22,518 bases of DNA. Origin: Pseudomonadota bacterium. Lineage in GTDB: Bacteria; Pseudomonadota; Gammaproteobacteria; Steroidobacterales; Rariloculaceae. The DNA lies in the NCBI GenBank assembly GCA_009843005.1, contig VYEH01000459.1, positions 3,584 through 26,101 on the forward strand. The letters are read 5' to 3'. Positions 7,066 to 16,697 of the stretch are shown piece after piece (position 1 is the stretch's first letter; each line of letters starts with the position of its first letter). The notes beneath the pieces were generated by a model. That model had not been told where the DNA came from. It did not search any database and was given only the letters and a program-made list of their open reading frames with translations. Both the position numbers and the translations under genes were made by a program.

Positions 7066-7701
7066 TCAGGCAGGCGACTCCCGCCGCTGGCGTGCCTGCA
7101 GGCGCCGCTGTTGCCGGCGCCGCCAATCCACCACGCGGTAACCCAACAGCAGCGCCAGCACCCCCATGTACAGCAGGGGCTCGGAGACGTCGATCTTCAC
7201 GAGCCACAGGAAGTGCACCGCACCCAGAATGCCGATCAGGTAGACCAACCGGTGCAGTTGCACCCATCGTCGCTTCAACCGCCGCTGCATGGCATTGGTC
7301 GAAGTCACGGCCAGCGGAACCATCAGCACCAGCGCAAGAAAGCCGACGGTGATATAGGGCCGCATGGCGACATCCACCAGCAGCGACTGCCAGGCGAGTC
7401 CCTGGTCGAGCACCGCGTAGGTGATGGCATGCAGGAGAATGTAAAAGAAAGCCGCCAGGCCCAGCGTTCGCCGCAGCGCCACCAGCCAGTTGAGTCCGGT
7501 CTGTTTTCGGATTGGCGTGATCGCCAGCGTCAGGATCAGGAGGTTCAGGCCCGTCTTGCCGAACGTGTGCAGGACCATCTGCACAGGGTTCGCGCCCAGG
7601 TCGCCCCCGTATCCGAACGCCCGCGCGGCGACCCAGGCGAACGGTACTACGCAGGCAACGATGACCAGCGCCTTGATCAGCGCCAGGTTTCTTCGCGTCA
7701 T
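7066..7701 (-). CDS. msrQ: MsrQ, haem membrane subunit of the MsrPQ methionine sulfoxide reductase
   Basis: 211-residue inner-membrane protein of the ferric-reductase-like (YedZ) family that passes quinone-pool electrons to periplasmic MsrP, which repairs oxidised methionines in envelope proteins. About six hydrophobic spans are visible (for example LIKALVIVACVVPFAWVA and ITVGFLALVLMVPLAV). Candidate haem-ligand histidines lie in MVLHTFG, ILLHAITY, VQLHRLVY and GAVHFLW. The RKQTGLNWLVALRRTLGL loop is typical. It lies 50 bases downstream of msrP on the same strand, the usual gene order, so the two are probably co-transcribed. The C terminus is rich in Arg and Gln (WRRRQQRRLQARQRR), consistent with a cytoplasmic tail. 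Confidence 0.93.
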   Translation of the reverse strand: MTRRNLALIKALVIVACVVPFAWVAARAFGYGGDLGANPVQMVLHTFGKTGLNLLILTLAITPIRKQTGLNWLVALRRTLGLAAFFYILLHAITYAVLDQGLAWQSLLVDVAMRPYITVGFLALVLMVPLAVTSTNAMQRRLKRRWVQLHRLVYLIGILGAVHFLWLVKIDVSEPLLYMGVLALLLGYRVVDWRRRQQRRLQARQRRESPA

Positions 7702-7751
7702 GGCGTACCGCTGGAGCTTGTCAGCGCCATCCCGGCCAGCACCGCCAGACC

Positions 7752-8762
<1,011 letters not shown>

Positions 8763-8819
8763 GACCAGTTCCTCGCTGTCGCAGGCGGGCTCTTTGCTCA
8801 ATCTTGCTACCGTTTGACC

Positions 8820-8858
8820 AAAATCGCCAGTCCTGGTTCGCACAACCGGCGATTTTTT
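8820..8858 (+). terminator. Terminator-like hairpin in the msrP-glnK divergent region
   Basis: AAAATCGCC (8820-8828) pairs perfectly with GGCGATTTT (8848-8856), a 9-base stem. The 19-base loop has an inner GGTT/AACC stem, and the T-run continues to 8858. This is the shape of an intrinsic terminator on the plus strand, yet no plus-strand gene lies upstream; the neighbour is msrP on the other strand. It may end a short transcript, attenuate glnK, or act in the msrP leader on the minus strand. Confidence 0.5.
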
Positions 8859-8930
8859 GCTGCAGCCGGCGTCCCCTCGCCGACACGCGGCGCAATCGGA
8901 CGCCATCTCCGTTACAATCAGCGCCTCCAA

Positions 8931-8949
8931 AACCCGGCAAAAACGGGTT
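8931..8949 (+). repeat. Small hairpin in the glnK leader
   Basis: AACCCG (8931-8936) and CGGGTT (8944-8949) form a 6-base stem with loop GCAAAAA, 31 bases before the glnK start codon. It is not followed by a U-run. A leader-structure role is possible but unproven. Confidence 0.3.
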
Positions 8950-8980
8950 GATTCAACTTGTATCTTCCAGGGGACGCTAA

Positions 8981-9319
8981 ATGAAGCTGATAACCGCTGT
9001 AATCAAGCCTTTCAGGCTCGACGATGTGCGCAACGCCTTGGCCGAGGTCGGCGTGCAGGGCATGACCGTGACCGAAGTCAAGGGATTCGGGCGCCAACGG
9101 GGCCACACGGAACTCTATCGGGGAGCCGAATACGTGGTCGATTTCCTTCCCAAGGTCAAGGTCGAGGTGGCCTTGTCCGAAGATCTGGCGGAACGCGCCA
9201 TCGAAGCGATCGTGGAATCCGCGCGAACAGGGAAAGTCGGCGACGGCAAGATATTTGTCACGGACCTGACCCAGGTACTTCGGATTCGCACGGGCGAAAC
9301 CGGCGATCAGGCCATCTAG
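8981..9319 (+). CDS. glnK: P-II nitrogen regulatory protein, GlnK type
   Basis: 112-residue P-II signal protein that integrates 2-oxoglutarate, ATP/ADP and glutamine status and blocks the partner channel AmtB when nitrogen is plentiful. MKLITAVIKPFRLDDVRNAL is the standard start. The T-loop carries uridylylation-site Tyr51 in RGAEYVVDF, and the nucleotide-binding B-loop TGKVGDGKIF is intact. It ends at the usual length. An AGGGGA ribosome site lies about 8 bases before the ATG. amtB begins 13 bases after the stop, so the two form an operon, which favours GlnK over GlnB. A weak -24/-12-like match (GG at 8784, GC at 8796) lies upstream, but it is poor and sits close to the msrP start, so nitrogen control through sigma-54 is not shown. 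Confidence 0.92.
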   Translation: MKLITAVIKPFRLDDVRNALAEVGVQGMTVTEVKGFGRQRGHTELYRGAEYVVDFLPKVKVEVALSEDLAERAIEAIVESARTGKVGDGKIFVTDLTQVLRIRTGETGDQAI

Positions 9320-9332
9320 AGGGAGAATCGCA

Positions 9333-10607
<1,275 letters not shown>

Positions 10608-10618
10608 CCGCGGTCCGC

Positions 10619-10632
10619 GCCCGCCTACGGGC
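10619..10632. repeat. Short hairpin between convergent amtB and kinase genes
   Basis: GCCCG-CCTA-CGGGC is a 5-base stem overlapping the kinase stop codon, in the 17-base gap between two convergent genes. There is no U-tract, so at most it is a weak transcription barrier. Confidence 0.25.
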
Positions 10633-12085
10633 GGTCCCGATTGCCGGTGGGGAGTCTCAGGATGACCTTGAGGCCCCCGCCGGCCCGGTTTTCGGCGGTT
10701 GCAACGCCGCCGTGCAGTTCCATCACCCGGGCGGTAATGGCAAGCCCGATCCCCTGGCCCGGGCCGCCTGCCGGCGAGGCGCCATGGTCGCGGCTTTCGT
10801 CCGCCCGGTAGAGGGGCTCGAATATTCGCGGCAGATCTTCCGGGCTCACGCCGGGCCCGCGGTCCCTTACCGTGACAACCACGTCGTCGGCGTCCGCAGA
10901 GACTGCCACGTCGATCGGTCCGGCGTCTCCCGCATACGCGAGCGCATTCCGAACCACGTTTTCCACTGCGCTTGCGATCCCCCGCGTATCGCCGGATACC
11001 TCCTGTCGATCGGGGCAATACAGATTGACGGTCGCTTCCGGATGTTCGTAGCGCGCATCATCGACAATGCCCCGAATCATGACGTCCATCCTGACCGGCT
11101 CGCGCACCGGTTCCTTCTGCGTGCGCAAGCGCGCCAGCGTCATGATCTGTCCGATCAGCCCGTCGAGTCGCTCGGCTTCCTGTTCGATACGCTCGAGATC
11201 GGGTTGCGCCTCGTCGTTGGCCTTGCGCTGGGCCAGTCCCAGCGCCATGCGAATCCGGGCCAGGGGCGAGCGCAGTTCGTGGGAGATGTCCCGGAGCAGG
11301 GTTTCCTTGTCCGTGACCAGCGCCTGAATGCGCTCGGCCATGGTATCGAAGTCCCTGGAAAGAACACCGACCTCGTCGGTCGCCCAGCCCCGTTCGGGGG
11401 CGCCGACCCGGGTGTCCAGGTCACCGCCGGCCAGACCCTGGCTGGCGCGCCGCAGGCGCGCGATCGGGGCGGAGATGTATCGCGCCAGCAATCCCGAGGT
11501 CAGGGCGGCGATCAGCAGCGCCACCGCGCCGATGGCGGCCCGCGAACCGGGCCAGGCCAGCATGCCGAATACCGCCACGGGAGGGCGCACGAACAGCAGC
11601 CGGTATTCGTCTCCGTCGTCGGCCACCAGGTGCGGCGTCAGCTGCGCGGGGCGCAGATTGCTGGGGCGTTCCGGGCCGGGGCCGCCGTCGCGGTCAGGGC
11701 CGCCGTCACGGTCAGGTGGCGGGCCCATGCCGCGGTCGCCACCTCCGAACGCCATCCCGTCCGGCGGCCGGGGTACGCTGAATCGCAGCAGTCGCCTCAT
11801 CTCGCCCGGCAGCGCCCGGTCGAGCAGTTCTTCGCCGCGGTCGTCCACGATCAGCAGTATCAGTCCAGAGTCCTGGCGGGTGTTGTCCTGCAGCCAATCG
11901 CGCAGACCTCGTTCCCCCCGCTCCGCCAATGCGACTGCCGCCTCGTTCACCATCGGGTCATGCTGCTCGATCCGTACCGGATCGAAAGCCCCCTGGGCGA
12001 ACTGAAAACTGATGTAGACCGTGGCCACCAGGGTCGCGGCCATGGCGGCGCCGAAGGTGAGAAAGATCTTCAGAAACAGGCTCAT
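10625..12085 (-). CDS. Sensor histidine kinase, CpxA-like
   Basis: 486-residue inner-membrane kinase. The first membrane helix (about 5-30) and second (about 183-203) bracket a periplasmic sensor region of about 150 residues. HAMP follows (about 204-257, RYISAPIARLRRASQGLAGG). The dimerisation domain has ISHELRSPLARIRM with phospho-accepting His269; the ATPase has the N box ENVVRNALAYA (375-385), DRGPGV (408-413), FEPLYRADESR and GQGIGLAI. The periplasmic part carries an unusual Gly/Asp/Pro-rich stretch at about 114-140 with two DRDGGP copies, encoded by an 18-base duplication. The start overlaps the response-regulator stop by 4 bases, so the pair is co-translated. CpxA relatives watch envelope stress; the actual signal here is unknown. 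Confidence 0.88.
   Translation of the reverse strand: MSLFLKIFLTFGAAMAATLVATVYISFQFAQGAFDPVRIEQHDPMVNEAAVALAERGERGLRDWLQDNTRQDSGLILLIVDDRGEELLDRALPGEMRRLLRFSVPRPPDGMAFGGGDRGMGPPPDRDGGPDRDGGPGPERPSNLRPAQLTPHLVADDGDEYRLLFVRPPVAVFGMLAWPGSRAAIGAVALLIAALTSGLLARYISAPIARLRRASQGLAGGDLDTRVGAPERGWATDEVGVLSRDFDTMAERIQALVTDKETLLRDISHELRSPLARIRMALGLAQRKANDEAQPDLERIEQEAERLDGLIGQIMTLARLRTQKEPVREPVRMDVMIRGIVDDARYEHPEATVNLYCPDRQEVSGDTRGIASAVENVVRNALAYAGDAGPIDVAVSADADDVVVTVRDRGPGVSPEDLPRIFEPLYRADESRDHGASPAGGPGQGIGLAITARVMELHGGVATAENRAGGGLKVILRLPTGNRDRP
11681..11716. repeat. 18-base tandem duplication inside the kinase gene
   Basis: Two copies with period 18, GCCGCCGTCGCGGTCA at 11681 and GCCGCCGTCACGGTCA at 11699, differ at one base. 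On the coding strand they encode two successive DRDGGP units in the periplasmic sensor region. The frame is kept, so copy-number change would lengthen the loop without breaking the gene. Confidence 0.75.
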
Positions 12086-12789
12086 TCCAGGGCCTCGCGT
12101 TCGGGGATCAGCACGTAGCCGCTGCCGCGCACGCTGCGAATGGGCGAATTCGCGGCGCTGCCGGCATGCAGTTTCTTGCGCAGGTTGCTGATGTGCGTAT
12201 CCAGGCTGCGGTCGTCGGGCAGCAATTGCCGGCCCAATGCCGTGCGCGTCAGGGCATCCCGCGACACTACTTCGCCGGCGGACCGCATCAGTGTCAGCAG
12301 TATCGTGAACTCGGCGTTGGTCAGCTTGAGGGCTTCGCCGTTCACGGAAATCTCGCGGCGCTTGATATGGGCCGAGTAGGGTCCGATCGAAAACTCGGCC
12401 GCCTCATCGGGGCCCGCATCCCGGGCCCGGCGCAGAATCGCCTTGATGCGGGCCAGCAGTTCCCTCGGGTTGAACGGCTTGGGAAGGTAGTCATCGGCGC
12501 CCATTTCCAGTCCGACGATCCGGTCGACGTCATCGCCCCGTGCCGTGAGCATCAGTACCGGGCTCTGCACGCCGCCTTCCCGCAGCCGCCGAAGGACTTC
12601 GAATCCGGACAATCCGGGCATCATGACGTCGAGAACGATGAGGTCGTATTCGTCCTGCTGGGCCCGCCTGAGGCCCCCGGTGCCCGTTCCCTCCGCCGTG
12701 ACGACCATGCCTTCGGGCTGCAGGTACTCGGCCAGCATCTCGGTGAGCTGGGTGTCGTCGTCCACCAGGAGTAATCGGTATGCGCGCAT
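12082..12789 (-). CDS. Response regulator, OmpR/CpxR-like
   Basis: 235-residue DNA-binding response regulator. The receiver domain (about 3-118) has the acidic pair Asp10/Asp11, phospho-acceptor Asp54 in IVLDVMMPG, Thr82 in MLTARGDD and Lys104 in LPKPFNPREL. The winged-helix domain (about 132-230) ends with SLDTHISNLRKKL and IRSVRGSGYVLI, typical of the OmpR family. Motif style and partner kinase point to CpxR, but this is a family-level call. Its stop overlaps the kinase start by 4 bases. The upstream 118 bases to the alcohol dehydrogenase gene show no CpxR-type paired GTAAA box and no convincing sigma-70 pair. Confidence 0.92.
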   Translation of the reverse strand: MRAYRLLLVDDDTQLTEMLAEYLQPEGMVVTAEGTGTGGLRRAQQDEYDLIVLDVMMPGLSGFEVLRRLREGGVQSPVLMLTARGDDVDRIVGLEMGADDYLPKPFNPRELLARIKAILRRARDAGPDEAAEFSIGPYSAHIKRREISVNGEALKLTNAEFTILLTLMRSAGEVVSRDALTRTALGRQLLPDDRSLDTHISNLRKKLHAGSAANSPIRSVRGSGYVLIPEREALE

Positions 12790-12907
12790 GGTTCAGGGAA
12801 ATATACGGGCTATTCCCGAACGCTGCCTGCAGGCTTGACAAAAGTTGAGACTGGACAGGCGGTCTGCGCCGGTGTGCTCCGGGCTGCCGGCCGACGCGCC
12901 GGCTGGA

Positions 12908-13891
12908 TCATGAGGCGACACTCAGTACGGCACTGCCCGTGATTCTGCCCGATCTCAGTCGTTCCAGGGCCTCATTGGCGGCGGTCAGTGGAAATACCTC
13001 GGTCATGGCGGCGACCGGGACCCTGGCGGCGAGCCGCAGAAAGGCGCGCCCGTCCTCACGGGTCAGGTTGGCCACGGAGCGTACCTGGCGCTCGCCCCAG
13101 AGCAGTTCGTAGGGAAACTCCGGGATCGGCGACATGTGAATCCCACCGCACACGACGACGCCGCCCTTGCGCACGGCCCGCAGCGCAGCCGGCACCAGGG
13201 CGCCCACCGGAGCGAAGACGATGGCGGCATCGAGTTCCCGCGGCGGCATCCGCTCCGAGGAGCCTGCCCAGGCGGCGCCCAGGGAGCGTGCCGAGGCGAT
13301 GGCGTCGCGGTCGTTGGGCCGGGTGAAGGCGTAGAAGCTGCGGTCCTGGTAGCGGATGATCTGCGCGAGGATATGAGCTGCCGAGCCGAATCCGTACAGG
13401 CCGATGTGCTCCGCCCCGGTGCACATCCCGAGCGCCCGGAAACCGATCAGTCCGCCGCAGAGCAGCGGCGCCGTGTCCGTCGCCGAGGCGGCCTTGTCGA
13501 CGGGGAAACAGTAGCGGGCATCCGCGGCCAGGTACTCCGCATATCCACCCGGCCGGGTATAGCCCGTGAATCCGGCCCGGTCGCAGAGGTTCTCGAGCCC
13601 GTCGCGGCAATATCGGCAGCGCCCGCAGGTATACCCCAGCCAGGGCACTCCCACGCGCCGGCCCGCCGGCAGCGCATCGGCCAGGGACTCGACCACCGTG
13701 CCCACGACCTGGTGTCCGGGGATCACGGGGTAGGGAATGTCGGCCAGCTCGCCGTCCAGCAGGTGCAGGTCCGTGCGGCAGACCGCGCAGGCCTGCACCC
13801 GGATGAGCACCTGTCCCTGCCCGATGCCGGGTTCGGGCAGATTTCGGAACGAGAGCGCCTGACCCGGGGCCTCCAGTACCATGGCGCGCAT
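12908..13891 (-). CDS. Zinc-dependent alcohol dehydrogenase, MDR family
   Basis: 327-residue medium-chain dehydrogenase expected to interconvert alcohols and aldehydes with NAD(P). Catalytic-zinc ligands are Cys38 (VCRTDLH), His60 (PGHQVVG) and probably Cys145 (PLLCGGLIG). The structural zinc has four cysteines at 89, 92, 95 and 103 (CGRCRYC, NLC). The Rossmann entry reads GLYGFGSAAHILAQI, a mild variant of GxGxxG. Overall text (PYPVIPGHQVVG, GFTGYTRPGGYAEYL) matches the propanol-preferring/AdhA-like branch. The start at 13891 is the usual N terminus. It lies between the two-component genes and the TPR genes on the same strand, 65 bases from the TPR gene, so co-transcription is possible but a shared role is not obvious. 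The substrate is unknown. Confidence 0.88.
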   Translation of the reverse strand: MRAMVLEAPGQALSFRNLPEPGIGQGQVLIRVQACAVCRTDLHLLDGELADIPYPVIPGHQVVGTVVESLADALPAGRRVGVPWLGYTCGRCRYCRDGLENLCDRAGFTGYTRPGGYAEYLAADARYCFPVDKAASATDTAPLLCGGLIGFRALGMCTGAEHIGLYGFGSAAHILAQIIRYQDRSFYAFTRPNDRDAIASARSLGAAWAGSSERMPPRELDAAIVFAPVGALVPAALRAVRKGGVVVCGGIHMSPIPEFPYELLWGERQVRSVANLTREDGRAFLRLAARVPVAAMTEVFPLTAANEALERLRSGRITGSAVLSVAS

Positions 13892-13956
13892 GTTTGGATC
13901 CCGTGTTGTTCCTGCCTGCCGCGGCGCTCCGCCTGCTCTCTGCTCGTCCTGCCGCC

Positions 13957-15069
13957 TTACTCGTTGACCCGGTAGCGGAAATCGTGGCGGTAGGAGACGC
14001 TCGCGGTGGGCGCCGGCTCGCCCTGGGCCAGACGCGGGCGAAAACGGGACTCGGCCAGCCGTCGTGCGTACAGGGCGTCCATCAGCAACGGCGGGCTTGA
14101 ACGGCTGACGACGATATTCGCGGCCTTGCCCTCGGCGGAGACGCCGAACTGCACTTCGATGAATCCCCAGGCGTAGCCGTCCGGGTTCGATTGCCAGTCC
14201 ACCGGGCTTGCCGGCGGTGCGAAGTCGACGAACTGCGGCGACGCGAAGAACTCCTCGGCAAGCGCCGGCTGCTCCCCTTGCAGCGCGCCGTAAGCCTCCC
14301 GATAGTAATTCTGCGCGGCTTCCGTGCGGGAACGAATCAGTTCCCAGTCCCCGAGGACTGCAAGCGCGCTCGCCCTTTGTATCGGCGTGGCGTTGGTGCT
14401 CGATTCCAGCGTGCGTACCAGTTGACCCCGCGCCGAGCGGGTATTGCCGAGACGGATGTCGATGGCGGTCAATTGGCTGAGCGGAATCAGCAGCCGCCCG
14501 TCATCGTCTCCAAATGTTTCGCGCTGGATGTCCAGAACGGCTTCATACTCCTCCCGCGCCAACATCCGCATTCTTGACTGGTCGTAGTAACCGGCCAGGT
14601 GGTTCCGGTAAGGAATCGTTCGCGGATCGTTTTCCCCGAAACGGCGCAACGCGACGTTGAGGCGTTCCCGCTGGAGATTCCCGGCTTCCACCGTATTGCC
14701 GAGCATCAGGTACGCGCGGCCTGTTTCATCCAGCAGCGGCACCTGTTCCAGGTTGAACAGGCCATGATTCACGTGGCTGACATCCCGGGCGGTCTGAAGC
14801 ACCGTGATCGCTTCCAGCGGCTGGTTGCTCAGCATGTAGATCCGGGCGAGTTCGGAATAGGGCTCGATGAGCGCCGGCGAGTTCGATCCGAGTTCTGCCG
14901 TGATTTGGCCGATCCCTTCCAGGTAGCTCGCCTGGGCCTCCTCCAGTTGGGCGCGCTCCAGTTCCAGCCTGCCGCGTTCGATCGATGCCCGGGCTTCATC
15001 TTCATCGGCCGCAAATACCGGGTGTGCGGCAGTGGCGGCAAGGAGTAGCAGGTGGCCCCAGCGCTGCAT
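13957..15069 (-). CDS. Exported TPR protein with C-terminal TonB-like domain (downstream paralogue)
   Basis: 370 residues from the start at 15069, chosen because it yields a signal peptide (MQRWGHLLLLAATAAHPVFA). The open frame continues into the upstream gene, but that extension overlaps coding sequence. The body (about 25-270) is helical with TPR-like hairpins (EAQASYLEGIGQITAEL, EAITVLQTARDVSHVNHG, REEYEAVLDIQRETFGDD). The C terminus (about 300-368) resembles the TonB C-terminal fold: GFIEVQFGVSAEGKAANIV, then SRFRPRLAQGEP and a final strand. There is no TonB membrane anchor or proline spacer, so it is not a conventional energy transducer. It begins 19 bases after the stop of a clearly related gene, so the two are a tandem duplication and probably one operon. 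The partner is unknown; an outer-membrane or peptidoglycan-associated role is possible. Confidence 0.75.
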   Translation of the reverse strand: MQRWGHLLLLAATAAHPVFAADEDEARASIERGRLELERAQLEEAQASYLEGIGQITAELGSNSPALIEPYSELARIYMLSNQPLEAITVLQTARDVSHVNHGLFNLEQVPLLDETGRAYLMLGNTVEAGNLQRERLNVALRRFGENDPRTIPYRNHLAGYYDQSRMRMLAREEYEAVLDIQRETFGDDDGRLLIPLSQLTAIDIRLGNTRSARGQLVRTLESSTNATPIQRASALAVLGDWELIRSRTEAAQNYYREAYGALQGEQPALAEEFFASPQFVDFAPPASPVDWQSNPDGYAWGFIEVQFGVSAEGKAANIVVSRSSPPLLMDALYARRLAESRFRPRLAQGEPAPTASVSYRHDFRYRVNE

Positions 15070-15088
15070 GACGGTGCGAGCCAGCGCT

Positions 15089-16534
15089 CTAGTCGTCCGA
15101 TTCCCTGGGCGTGTAGTAGAACGTGAAGTCCCGGGCGACGTCCTCGGCCGGTACGGGCTCTCCATCGATCACTCTCGGCCGGAAGCGGGAGCGTGCTATG
15201 GAGCGTGCGCTGGAGTCGTCCTTGAGGCCCGGCGGCACGGACTCGAGGATCCTGATGTTCGTCGTTCTCCCCGATGGAAGGACGTCGAACGACACCAGTA
15301 CGTGCCCCGGCAGTGCGCCGGGATCGCTCCGGTCGGCGAGGCCGCGCGTGCTCGGGTACTCGCGGAGCACGTAGTCGGGTTCGAGGAACCAGCGCCGCTG
15401 CCATTCTTCACCGTCCTCGATCCCGTTCAGCAGGCTCCAGGCGCGCCGGTACTCGTCTCCCGTCGGCCCGATCTTGCTGAACGCCACGTTCCAGTCGCCC
15501 ATATCCCGCAACACCCTTGCGATCTGCAACATGTCCGGCTCGGGCTGTGACTCGAGAATCTCCAGAGCCCGCTTGAGCGAGCCGATGCCGCGCCCTTCGG
15601 GCAGCTTCTGCACCCGGAAGCTGTTGCCGATCTGCCGAAGCGGTTGCGCCATCAGCGGACTCTGGTTGCCTTGAAGGCCGCGAATGATGTTCATTGCGCG
15701 GCCGTAGTAGTCGCGCTCCCGGTCGAAGCGGTAGCCGTCCCGCAACCACATCGCGTGCCGGTACAACTCGGGCAGGATCTCCAGCGAATTTTCGCCGTGA
15801 ATGCGCTCCATGATCCGCAGGCCCGCGAGCCTCTGCGCGTCGGCCTCCTCGTACATCTCCATGCTGACCATGGAATTGGCGATGTGGTTGAGGATGTCGA
15901 CCTGTTGTTCGCCGAGCAGCCCATGGATACGGCGGCTCACGGTGCGCGCCTCCTCCAGTGCGGTCACCGCCTCCGGATGCAGATTCATGCTCTGGTAGGT
16001 CACGCCAAGCCCGACCAGGGGCGTGATCACCGATTCGGAGAACTCGCCGCCCAGCTGCCGAAAGAGATCGACCGATGCCAGAAAGTTCTGTTCCGCATCC
16101 CCGTAGAGCCGTGCCCTGCGCTGGCTCTCGGCGAGGTTCGAAATCGCCACGGCCGTCTCGGTGGAACGCTCGCCGAACTCCACCGAGGTCAACTCCACCA
16201 ACCGCGCCGCGACGGGAACGGCTTCGGAGTACTCGCCGTGGTCGAGCCGATCGCGCAGCGTCAGTTGCGCTTCGAGACGGGTGACATAGGCCTCGATCTC
16301 AGGTCCGGGTGTGTCGAGAACCTCATCCTCGGCATCCAGCGCCGCCGTTGCTGCGGCCAGCCCGGCAATGGGTTCTCCGGCGGACGGCTCGGATTCCGGA
16401 GCCGCCGGCGGGTCGGCGAGGTCAGGTTGTTGGGCGGCGGCGGTGGAAAGGCCCGCAGCCACGAACATTACGCACAGGCAACTCGGCGCGGTGGAATCGC
16501 CAATTCGGGAACACATTGGCCGTCGGCTAGCCAT
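15089..16534 (-). CDS. Exported TPR protein with C-terminal TonB-like domain (upstream paralogue)
   Basis: 481 residues. The N terminus has a hydrophobic export signal (CLCVMFVAAGLSTAAAQ, about 20-36), with a possible internal start at Met7. A Pro/Glu/Ala-rich linker (about 37-75) is absent from the downstream paralogue. TPR-like helices follow (GEYSEAVPVAARLVEL, YGDAEQNFLASVDLFRQLGG, EAVTALEEARTVSRRIHG). The C terminus (about 405-475) has GHVLVSFDVLPSGRTTNIRI and SRFRPRVIDGEPVP, a TonB-C-like domain. Matching landmarks (SRFRPR..GEP, HGL....QV, GDW......YR.A) show common ancestry with the gene at 13957. A 7-base palindrome lies 53 bases upstream in the divergent spacer. Cellular role unknown. 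Confidence 0.75.
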   Translation of the reverse strand: MASRRPMCSRIGDSTAPSCLCVMFVAAGLSTAAAQQPDLADPPAAPESEPSAGEPIAGLAAATAALDAEDEVLDTPGPEIEAYVTRLEAQLTLRDRLDHGEYSEAVPVAARLVELTSVEFGERSTETAVAISNLAESQRRARLYGDAEQNFLASVDLFRQLGGEFSESVITPLVGLGVTYQSMNLHPEAVTALEEARTVSRRIHGLLGEQQVDILNHIANSMVSMEMYEEADAQRLAGLRIMERIHGENSLEILPELYRHAMWLRDGYRFDRERDYYGRAMNIIRGLQGNQSPLMAQPLRQIGNSFRVQKLPEGRGIGSLKRALEILESQPEPDMLQIARVLRDMGDWNVAFSKIGPTGDEYRRAWSLLNGIEDGEEWQRRWFLEPDYVLREYPSTRGLADRSDPGALPGHVLVSFDVLPSGRTTNIRILESVPPGLKDDSSARSIARSRFRPRVIDGEPVPAEDVARDFTFYYTPRESDD

Positions 16535-16586
16535 CCAAGATCATACTATCGTATTTGGAAGCGCCTCGTCCGGCTTTTGGTCATTA

Positions 16587-16602
16587 ATTCGGTAGACCGA
16601 AT
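16587..16602. promoter_or_regulatory. Palindrome in the divergent TPR-ybaK spacer
   Basis: ATTCGGT-AG-ACCGAAT is a perfect 7-base inverted repeat between two divergently read genes, about 37 bases upstream of the sigma-70-like -35 of the ybaK-type gene and 53 bases upstream of the TPR start. The shape fits a dimeric repressor site; no regulator is identified. Confidence 0.4.
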
Positions 16603-16639
16603 CGGATCGGGCGAGTTCCCCATAGGCATTGGATTGGCT

Positions 16640-16667
16640 TTGTGGAGACCGCTTCCGCGTCTATAAT
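16640..16667 (+). promoter_or_regulatory. Sigma-70 promoter before the YbaK-type gene
   Basis: A perfect TATAAT -10 (16662-16667) lies 16 bases after TTGTGG (16640-16645), which keeps the TTG of the -35 consensus. Transcription would start near 16674, about 24 bases before the ATG at 16698. It probably also serves the KorCAB-like genes that follow. Confidence 0.6.
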
Positions 16668-16697
16668 GTGGCGCGCGAACCGGGAAGATTGAAGCGG

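Noticed and set aside
8784..8797. Possible sigma-54 promoter for glnK-amtB
   Set aside because: GG-N10-GC spacing is correct, but the -24 part (AGGCGGG) matches poorly and it sits next to the msrP ribosome site, nearly 190 bases from glnK. Not strong enough to list as a promoter.
8833..8845. GGTTCGCACAACC resembling a tRNA T-arm
   Set aside because: No acceptor stem, anticodon arm or D-arm can be built around it; it is better explained as the inner loop of the terminator-like hairpin.
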